From: a virus
Direction: 5' to 3' (one strand)
DNA length: 38,789 nt
IMG/VR virus record: IMGVR_UViG_3300020583_000023
Location: 1-38,789 of that record
This document shows positions 1 to 6,356 of the stretch, piece by piece; positions within the stretch are counted from its first letter, which is position 1; every line of letters begins with the position of its first letter. Made by a program: the position numbers and the translations under genes. The notes below the pieces were generated by a model. The model saw only the letters and a program-made list of their open reading frames with translations, was not told where the DNA came from and made no database searches.

Positions 1-481
1 GCTTCCGGACCTCTTCGCGGACGCGAGTGCGGAGCTCGGACAGGCGAGCACTGCGAACAGACCAGGCCTCGTCGCGAGCGGCGCGGAGGATCCGGAGGAC
101 GTTCTCCTCGGCGAGGCCGCCCTTCAGCGAGTCGCGCAGCTTGGTTGCGGTGTTGCCTAGGCCGGCACGGTCGAACAGGGCGGGCAGGTGGACGACGAGC
201 CATTGCACGCACATGTCGCGGCGCTCCTGGTCGCGGCCGTCGCCAGCCGTCCCGAGCGAGCGGAGCACGTACGGGCGCAGCAGCTGCCGGCGCTCGTCGT
301 CGAGGCGATCGTTCAGCGCCATACCGAAGCGGCGGATCACCGGTGACGCGCAGACCGGCGATGCGCTGTGTGGTTCGCCGGCGAGCCATGCGATCGCCTC
401 GTTGAAGCACATCTGCTTGGACTCGGGCCTGTGGCCTCCGTGGTACAGGAAGATCGGCTTGGGCTTGCGGGTTTTGGTCAT
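1..481 (-). CDS. Conserved hypothetical protein, 3' end cut by window edge
   Basis: An open frame starts at ATG 481 and runs off the left edge with no stop, giving 160 visible residues. It begins MTKTRKPKPIFLYHGG and carries the block LRPYVLRSLGTAGDGRD near residues 77-93, followed by a Met-Cys-x-x-Trp-Leu motif and a charged helical tail. I recall this block from proteins of unknown function in actinobacteria and their plasmids and phages, but I know no function for it. The start overlaps the stop of the upstream small Cys-rich gene (ATGA at 478-481), so translation is probably coupled. It is the last visible gene of the early leftward operon. I am sure it is a gene; its role is unknown. Confidence 0.8.
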   Translation of the reverse strand, partial: MTKTRKPKPIFLYHGGHRPESKQMCFNEAIAWLAGEPHSASPVCASPVIRRFGMALNDRLDDERRQLLRPYVLRSLGTAGDGRDQERRDMCVQWLVVHLPALFDRAGLGNTATKLRDSLKGGLAEENVLRILRAARDEAWSVRSARLSELRTRVREEVRK

Positions 482-720
482 CTGACGATGCTCCTGTCTG
501 GGAGTGGGCTTGCGAATAGGCGAAGCTGCGAAGAACGTGATGCGCGCGTGAGCGGGTCGGGCGTCAGCGAGTGCTTGGCCGCACGGGATGAGCGTGAGCG
601 GCAGCTCGAGCACCGGCATGGCTTGCATGTGCAGTCGGCGGCGTTGCACGCGCGAGCGCAGTGCGAGGCCGGGCAGAAGTGGTCGAGGCGCGGCGGGTCC
701 AGCAGGCGAGATTGCGTCAT
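478..720 (-). CDS. Small cysteine-rich protein, probably metal binding
   Basis: This 80-residue protein has eight cysteines between residues 16 and 40 (C16, C21, C25, C30, C32, C35, C37, C40), plus histidines nearby. That density suggests a zinc-binding or similar metal-binding knuckle. The C-terminal half is Arg/Ser-rich and without clear features. Both ends are joined to neighbours by ATGA overlaps (717-720 upstream, 478-481 downstream), which is the main reason for accepting such a short frame. I do not recognise a family. A chance reading frame remains possible because it is GC-rich and Arg/Ser-rich. Confidence 0.5.
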   Translation of the reverse strand: MTQSRLLDPPRLDHFCPASHCARACNAADCTCKPCRCSSCRSRSSRAAKHSLTPDPLTRASRSSQLRLFASPLPDRSIVR

Positions 721-1037
721 GGCCGCCCCTTCGCCCGGACCGTGCGTCGATGTGCCAGGAAGCGATCATGATCCGGGTGACCGGGAAGGCGTGCTGCTCG
801 GCTCACGTTGCCGTGCATGACGCTCGCTGTGATCGTGGCCTCGACTCGATCACGAACTGACGCGTCGATCGTTCGCAGCGCGTGCCGAAGGCCCTCGAGC
901 GCGGATCCCTGGCTCGCATAGCCCCACTGACTCCACTTCATCCGACAGATCGCTCGGAGCGACCAGCCACGCGCATGTAGCGCGGCGGCCTGGAGCAGGT
1001 CGGCAAGCGGGATCTTGTAGTCAACTCCCCTAGGCAT
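717..1037 (-). CDS. Conserved hypothetical protein with HTH-like N-terminus
   Basis: This 106-residue basic protein begins MPRGVDYKIPLADLLQAAAL. Residues 10-55 read like a helix-turn-helix (ARGWSLRAICRMKWSQWGY, then EGLRHALRTID), and the C-terminal part (VMHGNVSRAARLPGHPDH) is strongly basic. I recall similar short proteins in actinobacterial phages, always without assigned function. DNA binding is an inference from the HTH-like pattern and charge. It follows the RlpA-like gene after 3 bases and overlaps the Cys-rich gene by ATGA. The ATG at 1037 is the natural start. Confidence 0.7.
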   Translation of the reverse strand: MPRGVDYKIPLADLLQAAALHARGWSLRAICRMKWSQWGYASQGSALEGLRHALRTIDASVRDRVEATITASVMHGNVSRAARLPGHPDHDRFLAHRRTVRAKGRP

Positions 1038-1040
1038 CGG

Positions 1041-1598
1041 TCATCGCACCGGCCTGTAGCCGACCGTCTGCACGCCGGAGAACCCGAGCGCGCCAGCAGT
1101 GCTCTCGCCAAGATCCCAGCTGCGACCCGCGATGAACGGGCCCGCGTCGTCGACGGTCGCGATCACGCTGCGCCCGTCGAAATAGAACTCGACGTGGCGC
1201 CCGCAGATCCACGGGCCGATGTACGCGACATCAGGGGACGCGACGCCATAGCGGGCGTGGAACCCGCAGGCGGTCGAGCCCTGGTCGTAGTACCAGCTGG
1301 CTGTCGCGTATTGGATCGGGTTCGCGGCGTTATACCGGCGCACGCGCCACGCCCTCACGGTCGCGGCCAGGTACCGTCGCAGTTTCGGCCGGTTGTACGC
1401 GAACCGCTGGCAGCGAATCATGTGCCGGTACGCGGCCGTCTGGCTCGCGGTCACGTTCCGTGCGCCGCGGAAGTCACGGTCGATCGCGTGCTCGGTCTCC
1501 GCGACCGTGAACACGCGACTGCAACCCGACGGCGATCCCGACGCGCTCACCGTACCGAGTGCTGCGACGGCCGAGGCTGCTCCCAGCAGGAACCGCAT
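1041..1598 (-). CDS. Secreted RlpA-like double-psi beta-barrel protein
   Basis: This is a 185-residue protein. The N-terminus MRFLLGAASAVAALGTVSAS is a plausible signal peptide, so it should be exported. Residues about 95-185 form an RlpA-like double-psi beta-barrel: ATASWYYD, then two cysteines, then TVDDAGPF, then RSWDLGESTAGALGF, which matches the RlpA pattern of D-x-G-P-F followed by R-x-x-D-L. RlpA-type domains bind or cleave peptidoglycan glycan strands; catalysis here is not proven. The ATG at 1598 shares one base with the mIHF stop (TGATG), which sets the start and removes an upstream 27-residue extension in the same frame. A wall-directed protein inside a replication operon is unexpected. 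Confidence 0.75.
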   Translation of the reverse strand: MRFLLGAASAVAALGTVSASGSPSGCSRVFTVAETEHAIDRDFRGARNVTASQTAAYRHMIRCQRFAYNRPKLRRYLAATVRAWRVRRYNAANPIQYATASWYYDQGSTACGFHARYGVASPDVAYIGPWICGRHVEFYFDGRSVIATVDDAGPFIAGRSWDLGESTAGALGFSGVQTVGYRPVR

Positions 1599-1915
1599 CA
1601 GGCGCTCACCATCGCCGCAAGCTCGGCCCGCTGACGGCCAGACAGGCCGCCGACCGTCTTGCTCGGGGAGATCTTGCAACGCCCGAGAGTCTTGTTCGCC
1701 TTCACGCGCCCATACTTCGGGGCTGCCAACAGAACGTCGAACACCTTCGCGGTCTCGAGATACGCCGGCGGATCCAGCAACAGGTCGTGCACTCGAACGC
1801 GCCTGGCTCGCAAATCCCGCTTCAACTGTGCGCGAGCCGCGCGAACCTCGTTCGCACGCTCGAGCGCCTCACGACGCTGCATAACCGAACGGTCAGGGGC
1901 CACGGTCACCATCAC
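1598..1915 (-). CDS. mihF: Actinobacterial integration host factor (mIHF/sIHF) homologue
   Basis: This 105-residue protein matches the actinobacterial mIHF plan. It has a basic N-terminal helix (REALERANEVRAARAQLKRDL), a short middle helix, then a C-terminal DNA-binding part VFDVLLAAPKYGRVKANKTL followed by a GGLSGRQRAEL motif. These align by eye with the LLESLPGVGKVRA and VRGLG segments of Streptomyces sIHF. Such proteins bend and compact DNA and help site-specific recombination and replication. The usual G-V-G turn is replaced by K-Y-G. The GTG start at 1915 overlaps the stop of the helicase-loader gene (GTGA 1912-1915). Its position after the loader suggests a role in replication or genome architecture. 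Confidence 0.85.
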   Translation of the reverse strand: MMVTVAPDRSVMQRREALERANEVRAARAQLKRDLRARRVRVHDLLLDPPAYLETAKVFDVLLAAPKYGRVKANKTLGRCKISPSKTVGGLSGRQRAELAAMVSA

Positions 1916-2784
1916 TTCACCTCCGGAAGTTGTTCCTGCCGCCTATCGCGGCCCCGTAACTGCACTGGCAACACCATTCGCCGGACCAGCAGCCGATGGC
2001 TCGAGCGCTCGTCCAAAATCTCGTCCCACGCCTTCGGCGGATAGTTCGTCGTCAGCAAGATCGGCAGCTCCGCCAAGTACCGGGCGTCGATCAGGTCCGC
2101 GAGCTGCTCAAGCCGCCAGTCCGTAATCCGCTCCGCCCCCAGGTCATCGAGCGCGAGCACGTCGATCGAAAGGGCGCGCTCCCACGTATCGGTGCGCTGC
2201 ACCTCATCGTCGAACCGCTGGAGCTCCCGTAGCAGCGTGCTGACCGACCGGAACATCACGCCCACCTCGCGCTCGCGAATCAGTCGCACGCACAGCGCGG
2301 CGAGTAGATGTGTCTTGCCGACGCCCGGGTCGCCCCAGACGGCGAGCGCCGGGATCCCCGGCGAGCCCTCCTCGCCCTTCTGCTGCTCGGCCTCGAAATC
2401 GCGGAGCCACGATCGCAACAGCATCAGCGCATTCCGATTCTCGGTGTCCTCCTCGAACATCAGGCCAATGAACCGCTCGGGCACCCCAGATCGCGCGAGG
2501 CGTTCCGCGGCGCGAACCCTCTTATCCTGCGGCGGGATCCCGGTCTCGAACCCGCAGGCGTCGCACTCGACGATCCACACCGGACCGGACCGATCGAGCA
2601 GTCGCCACCGGCCGACGCACCCGTCCTCCTTGCATTTGCAGATCGCAGGACCGGGTTCATCCGGAGCGTTCGCCGGCGCCTCGCGATCGATTCCCCACTG
2701 GCGCAGCTTCCTGGCCGAATCGAACGGCTTCGGCCGCTTGACCGACGACTCCGGGAGCTCAGTGCGCTCGTCGAGCGTGCTCAC
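1912..2784 (-). CDS. DnaC/IstB-like helicase loader (AAA+ ATPase)
   Basis: This 290-residue protein has a cysteine cluster at residues 49-77 (C49, C51, C56, C74, C77), probably a zinc ribbon, and then an AAA+ core. Walker A is GDPGVGKT at 151-158, Walker B is VLALDDLG at about 209-216, and TTNYPP is a sensor-1-like motif. This is the layout of phage and bacterial DnaC/DnaI helicase loaders, which place the replicative helicase on single-stranded DNA at the origin. The gene follows the replication initiator with a GTGA overlap (2781-2784) and overlaps mIHF downstream in the same way. No helicase gene is visible, so the host DnaB is probably recruited. Confidence 0.9.
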   Translation of the reverse strand: MSTLDERTELPESSVKRPKPFDSARKLRQWGIDREAPANAPDEPGPAICKCKEDGCVGRWRLLDRSGPVWIVECDACGFETGIPPQDKRVRAAERLARSGVPERFIGLMFEEDTENRNALMLLRSWLRDFEAEQQKGEEGSPGIPALAVWGDPGVGKTHLLAALCVRLIREREVGVMFRSVSTLLRELQRFDDEVQRTDTWERALSIDVLALDDLGAERITDWRLEQLADLIDARYLAELPILLTTNYPPKAWDEILDERSSHRLLVRRMVLPVQLRGRDRRQEQLPEVK

Positions 2785-3650
2785 GCCGAATCCTCCCGGT
2801 ACAGCTTGAAACGATCGCGCCGCTCGAGCGCCGGATCGCGCATCGAAACAACGTTGCTCGAGCCCTGATCGGCGGCCGGCTCGTCAGCGATCCAGTCGCC
2901 AAGACGCTGCGCGATGTCCTTGCACTGTGCCCGTCGCCCGTTGCCGGCGAGCAGCCAGTGCTCGAGCCGCCGAGCGACGCGCTCATGGTCAGCTCGAACG
3001 TTGCGGAGCATCGCCATGCCCACGCCACGAGGCATCGGCTCGATCCCTCCGCGAGCGTCCCAGGCGCCGTGACAGATCGTTAGCACCAGGTTGAGCCTCG
3101 GCAGCAGCTCGTCAGGGAAATCCGGGGGTGGCTGCGACTGATCGACTCGGCGAGTGGCGCGCTTGCGCGCTACCTGCTGAGCTTGCGAAGCAGGTCTTTC
3201 CTTCTCCTTAACTTCCCCGGCGTTACTTTCCGTTACGCCACCGTTATCCGTTACGTTACTTTCGCCGTTACGTGCACCGTTATGCCTGTTACGGAAACGG
3301 CGCTGTCGATCAGCGTTCGTCGGATCCGGACGCGGCCCCGGATTCAACGCATCCCAGTCATGACAGACCTCGAACCCGACACGCTCATCCATCTCGACCA
3401 TCCCTAGCTGACGCAACCGCCCGAGCGTCGTCCTCGCCAGCGATACCGAACAACGGCCTTGATACGCCACGTCCCGCTCTGTCGCGGCCTGCCCGGCGAC
3501 AACGAGGTAGCCGCGCGGGTTCGCCTTCGCTGCGAGCGCCCAGACGCCGCACACGAGGCAGCGGAACTCGCGGTCGTTCAGCCGGCCGATCTTCGGGTTC
3601 GACCCGAGCTCGACGTCGACCATGAACCTGTCGAACACGCGCGGGCTCAC
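2781..3650 (-). CDS. Phage replication initiator / replisome organiser
   Basis: This 289-residue protein has an N-terminal winged-helix-like domain (residues about 20-100: RLNDREFRCLVCGVWALAAK, then LARTTLGRLRQLGMVEM) typical of phage replisome organisers. A variable linker rich in Asn/Thr/Glu follows, then a C-terminal helical domain. Proteins of this kind bind the phage origin and recruit the helicase loader, which is the next gene. The chosen start is GTG 3650, overlapping the stop of a seven-codon reading frame (GTGA). The linker DNA near 3220-3290 contains repeated GTTAC-like words (for example cgttactttccgttacgcca), a possible origin-like iteron cluster inside the gene; this is a weak inference. 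Confidence 0.8.
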   Translation of the reverse strand: MSPRVFDRFMVDVELGSNPKIGRLNDREFRCLVCGVWALAAKANPRGYLVVAGQAATERDVAYQGRCSVSLARTTLGRLRQLGMVEMDERVGFEVCHDWDALNPGPRPDPTNADRQRRFRNRHNGARNGESNVTDNGGVTESNAGEVKEKERPASQAQQVARKRATRRVDQSQPPPDFPDELLPRLNLVLTICHGAWDARGGIEPMPRGVGMAMLRNVRADHERVARRLEHWLLAGNGRRAQCKDIAQRLGDWIADEPAADQGSSNVVSMRDPALERRDRFKLYREDSA

Positions 3651-3670
3651 GCAGTGGTCTCACGACTCAT
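3647..3670 (-). other. Seven-codon coupling micro-ORF
   Basis: ATG 3670 opens a frame of seven codons (MSRETTA) ending in TGA at 3649-3647. Its ATG overlaps the stop of the resolvase-like gene (ATGA 3667-3670), and its stop overlaps the GTG of the replication initiator (GTGA 3647-3650). It therefore bridges the only 16-base break in an otherwise continuous chain of overlaps. I infer a coupling device rather than a functional peptide. Chance is possible for so short a frame. Confidence 0.35.
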
Positions 3671-4023
3671 GCTCGCTCCCGCAATGCCAGCAGCGGCAGC
3701 AGCTCGTCGAGCGGCAACGTCGCCAGCCAAGGCTGACCGTTGCAACGATGAAAGATCACCGGGATCTCGCCGGGCTGCGAATGCTCGGCGCACTCGGCGA
3801 ACGCCTCACGTAACCGCAGACGCTCGGTGTACTTGCAGCTGATCCGCGTGCCCGCGGGACCGTCCAAAATGTCGCGGCCGAACTGCGGGAACACCGTGTT
3901 ACGGCGCGCGAGTTTCCATCCGAACGCGCGCAACACGTCCACGATCTCGCGCTCCCCGCGGCCCCCGCGGGCGCGCGCTCGTCGGCCGGCGCGAGCAGCA
4001 TCCAACGACAGCTGCGCGCTCAT
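3667..4023 (-). CDS. Holliday-junction-resolvase-like PD-(D/E)XK nuclease
   Basis: This 118-residue protein resembles archaeal Hjc and phage junction resolvases. It has GRGEREIVDVLRAFGWKLAR at about 21-40 (candidate acidic residues E24/E26), FGRDILDGP at 48-56 (D51), and RISCKYTER with K64. The usual E-x-K is S-x-K here, so the catalytic set is not fully canonical. Such enzymes cut four-way junctions left by recombination or replication before packaging. The ATG at 4023 overlaps the stop of the HNH gene (ATGA 4020-4023), so I prefer it to an ATG three codons upstream. The neighbours are nucleases and replication genes, which fits. Confidence 0.7.
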   Translation of the reverse strand: MSAQLSLDAARAGRRARARGGRGEREIVDVLRAFGWKLARRNTVFPQFGRDILDGPAGTRISCKYTERLRLREAFAECAEHSQPGEIPVIFHRCNGQPWLATLPLDELLPLLALRERA

Positions 4024-4445
4024 GGCTGCCACCGCAGTCCTGCATCGACCTCGAGCGCGTACGCGCGAGCGAAATAATCAGCCGCGCCATGCTCGCCCAA
4101 CAGATCGACCGTGAACGCGATCGCCTCATCAGGAATCAACGGCAGCGGAATTCTTGTGTCATTGACGCCAGGATGATGGTGCCCGTCGTGACAGTGACAG
4201 GAACCGCCCCAGGCGAGCGGTGCGCCGATCTGCACGGCGTTGCGCTGATCCCACGGATCGCCGCCAGCTCGGCGAACGAGGCGCTCTCGAAGTACGTGGT
4301 GCAGTACCAGGCGTCCCCACAGGCCGCACACGGCGCAGAACCCGTAACGCTCGGCCTTCCACTCCGCTTCGCCGGGCTCGAGCGCTCGCGCGCGCGGACG
4401 GGCTCGCAGCGGGGCTCGCCTGGCGAGAGCAGCGCCGCGTTTCAC
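4020..4445 (-). CDS. HNH endonuclease
   Basis: This is a 141-residue protein. A basic N-terminus is followed by the HNH core: CAVCG at 37-41, LVLHHVL at 46-52 (H49, H50), an Asn at 69 (QRNAVQIG), and a histidine/cysteine cluster CHCHDGHHHP at 83-92. This is a zinc-supported HNH nuclease of the kind common in phage replication and recombination regions. The upstream gene encodes homing-endonuclease-associated repeats, so the two may act together. The start is GTG 4445 in a GTGA overlap. Its target and biological role are not visible. Confidence 0.85.
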   Translation of the reverse strand: MKRGAALARRAPLRARPRARALEPGEAEWKAERYGFCAVCGLWGRLVLHHVLRERLVRRAGGDPWDQRNAVQIGAPLAWGGSCHCHDGHHHPGVNDTRIPLPLIPDEAIAFTVDLLGEHGAADYFARAYALEVDAGLRWQP

Positions 4446-5146
4446 GCCGGCACCAGCTCACGCTCGACGATGAAGGATGCGGCCTCCAAAGCCGCGACCC
4501 ACGAACCAACACGCAACCGGATCAGGCTCTCTGACGGCAGCCGGTTGTCGGCGGACGCCATGTACGCGTCGTATGTGGCTTTGCTTGGTGGCTCGCCAAG
4601 CGCGCGCCACACCCGGGCGACCGCGGCAACGCAATCACTTGTGCTTGTCCTCGAGTAGGACCGTCGCGGCTCCCACACCGGCAGGCCCGCAAGCTCGCGC
4701 GCACGGTTCCACGAGTTGAACCGCAGAACGAACAAGTGCGCGGACGGCAACCCCAGCGCCATCGCCCGGCGCCGCCATTCCTTCACCGTCCAGATGCCAA
4801 GATCATCACCGGCGCGAAGCGCGTCAAGCAACGCCTCGTCAGTCCACTGAGGAACACCGTCACCGTGCAAGCGCGCGCGCTCCAACGTGTGAGGCTGCTC
4901 AGCCGCACACTCCGCGCACAGGCGCCGCCGTGTCTTGTAGCCGCCGGACCCATCCGTCGGAGCACCACACGCGGCACAGGGGCTCGAGTAGCGAGCGCGA
5001 CGATTCTTCTGCTTCGACAGATCCGGGTCGCTCAGATACGCGCCGACCGTCGACCTGGCAAAACCCATCTGCTCAGCGATCTCAACCACCGTAAGCCCCC
5101 CCCCTCGAAGCCTGCGCGCCAAAGCAACCTTCTCCGCGCGGGTCAC
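4442..5146 (-). CDS. DNA-binding protein with HTH, zinc ribbon and homing-endonuclease-associated repeats
   Basis: This 234-residue protein has three parts. Residues 17-40 form a resolvase-like HTH (TVVEIAEQMGFARSTVGAYL). Residues 57-80 form a four-cysteine ribbon (CAAC ... CAEC). Residues about 101-155 and 170-222 are two copies of the repeat that ends in LPS...R-[FV]-x-SW-x-x-A, found in homing-endonuclease-associated repeat proteins (HNH_repeat-like). No nuclease motif is visible. It probably binds DNA and may have formed a unit with the HNH nuclease encoded directly downstream (GTGA overlap 4442-4445). The start is GTG 5146, overlapping the stop of the winged-helix gene. Confidence 0.75.
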   Translation of the reverse strand: MTRAEKVALARRLRGGGLTVVEIAEQMGFARSTVGAYLSDPDLSKQKNRRARYSSPCAACGAPTDGSGGYKTRRRLCAECAAEQPHTLERARLHGDGVPQWTDEALLDALRAGDDLGIWTVKEWRRRAMALGLPSAHLFVLRFNSWNRARELAGLPVWEPRRSYSRTSTSDCVAAVARVWRALGEPPSKATYDAYMASADNRLPSESLIRLRVGSWVAALEAASFIVERELVPA

Positions 5147-5848
5147 GCTGTCACCGCTCCAGCCAACGGCACATAAGTGCCATCAGGGCACAGCTGCACG
5201 AGCCCGTCGACCAGCAGAACCCCGCACGCGTCCGCGACCTGCTCCCGATCCCAAGCGCCCGAATCCGCGATCCGCTGCTCAGACCACTCGCCCGGCTCGG
5301 ACCGAATCGTCTGCAGCACATCATCACGGCAGCGACCCAACTCCGCGCCATGAGCACCGCGAGTGCCGTTCCGCTCGGCGATCTGACGATCCAAGGTCTC
5401 GGTCAGGCTCCAGCGAGCGTGCCGGTTGCGATGGCTAGCCTGGATCACGTTCGCCTCACGGAGCTTCGTCAGCACCGTCGTCAGTGCGCCCGATCCAAAC
5501 TCGACGCGTGCGGCCAAATCCCGAAACGAGACAGGCTCCAACTCGCGAATCAGCCCGATGACGAGCGTGCCGCGCTCCGCAATTTCTGAGCGACTCGCCG
5601 CAACCCGACCCGGGCGCGATCGCAAAACCGGGGCCAGCGCACGTGACGGCGCGTGACCGTTCCTGCGTGGCCGCGCAGCGGGCTTCGACGCTGGCGAGAG
5701 TTCCACGGGGGGGGGGCACCTCGTCGCCGTCCAACTCCGCTGCAAGCCGCTCGATCTCGTCCAACGTGTCCGACCGCTCACGCAGGCGAGCCTCCAGCAA
5801 CGCGATCGTCTCGCGTTCCCGGCCGACAGCCTCGAGCACGTGATTCAC
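5143..5848 (-). CDS. Coiled-coil/winged-helix protein interrupted by a one-base frameshift at a C10 tract
   Basis: The N-terminal part starts at GTG 5848 (GTGA overlap with the upstream ribbon gene) and encodes a coiled coil (VLEAVGRERETIALLEARL ... ERLAAELDGDEVPPP). At a run of ten G on the + strand (5707-5716) this frame becomes low-quality sequence. The frame one base away continues as VELSPASKPAARPRRNG and then two winged-helix-like domains (LVIGLIRELEPVSFRDLAAR ... and RDDVLQTIRSEPGEWSEQRI ...) to the stop at 5143. With nine G the whole would be one protein of about 234 residues. I read it as one gene with a homopolymer slip. This could be an assembly error, programmed slippage or a real inactivating mutation. 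Function: probable DNA-binding regulator. Confidence 0.7.
5707..5716. repeat. G10 homopolymer
   Basis: Ten consecutive G on the + strand (C10 in the mRNA sense) lie at the junction between two frames of the coiled-coil/winged-helix gene. Nine would restore one continuous frame. Homopolymers of this length are typical sites of polymerase slippage and of sequencing or assembly error. Confidence 0.95.
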
Positions 5849-5949
5849 GCGGCACCCCGGCACGCGGGACACGGCCGGCCTGGCCATTCGCCGACCGCGC
5901 CGCACACGCAACGCTTGTGCACGATCGGGGAGAAATCGCCGAACGTCAC
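5845..5949 (-). CDS. Tiny zinc-ribbon-like protein (34 aa)
   Basis: This 34-residue frame starts at GTG 5949 with the sequence VTFGDFSPIVHKRCVCG and ends with RPCPACRGAA. The four cysteines in CVC and CPAC form a minimal zinc ribbon. Both junctions are GTGA overlaps (5946-5949 upstream, 5845-5848 downstream), which strongly supports translation despite the size. Its role is unknown; a small DNA- or protein-binding adaptor is plausible. Confidence 0.65.
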   Translation of the reverse strand: MTFGDFSPIVHKRCVCGAVGEWPGRPCPACRGAA

Positions 5950-6356
5950 GCCGCCCTCCTCAGCCCCGACCCGTCCGTCCGGCCCGCTTCCTTCAGCGCC
6001 GACAGAATCGACTGCTTTGCGTTCACCACAGCCTTCAGCGACGAGATCCGCTTCTCCATCCTGCGCCGCGACGCCAACAGCGCCGAGTACCGGCCCAACA
6101 GGTTCGCGTCCATCGCCCGATGCGCCAGCCGGGTCCGCAACGCCTCCGGCGGGAACTTCTCGCCGTCCTCCGTGTGGCGGGTCCACAGGCCCTCCTCGTG
6201 GGCAGCCATGAATTCTTCGACCTCCATCTCGACGGGGGTCAACTTGCGCTCAAGCTCGGCGAGCGCGCCGGACAGCTGATTCAGCTCCTCGGTGGCCTGG
6301 TCAAGCTCGGCCATGATCGTCACCGGATCGGTAGGGTCGCGATGAACGGTCGTCAC
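5946..6356 (-). CDS. Coiled-coil protein of the recombination cluster
   Basis: This 136-residue protein starts at GTG 6356, which overlaps the nuclease stop (GTGA 6353-6356). A longer in-frame start at 6458 would overlap the nuclease gene by 106 bases and adds low-quality sequence. Residues about 18-50 (LDQATEELNQLSGALAELER) and 95-125 (RRRMEKRISSLKAVVNAKQ) are predicted helical, with coiled-coil character, and are separated by a WTRHTEDGEKFPPEALRTRL segment. It sits between a recombination nuclease and DNA-binding proteins. I recall such short helical proteins near phage single-strand annealing genes, without known function. Confidence 0.7.
   Translation of the reverse strand: MTTVHRDPTDPVTIMAELDQATEELNQLSGALAELERKLTPVEMEVEEFMAAHEEGLWTRHTEDGEKFPPEALRTRLAHRAMDANLLGRYSALLASRRRMEKRISSLKAVVNAKQSILSALKEAGRTDGSGLRRAA

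Noticed and set aside
27-485. 152-codon + strand frame at the left edge
   Set aside because: Arg/Ser-rich antisense of a leftward gene that carries a conserved block and overlaps its neighbour by ATGA.
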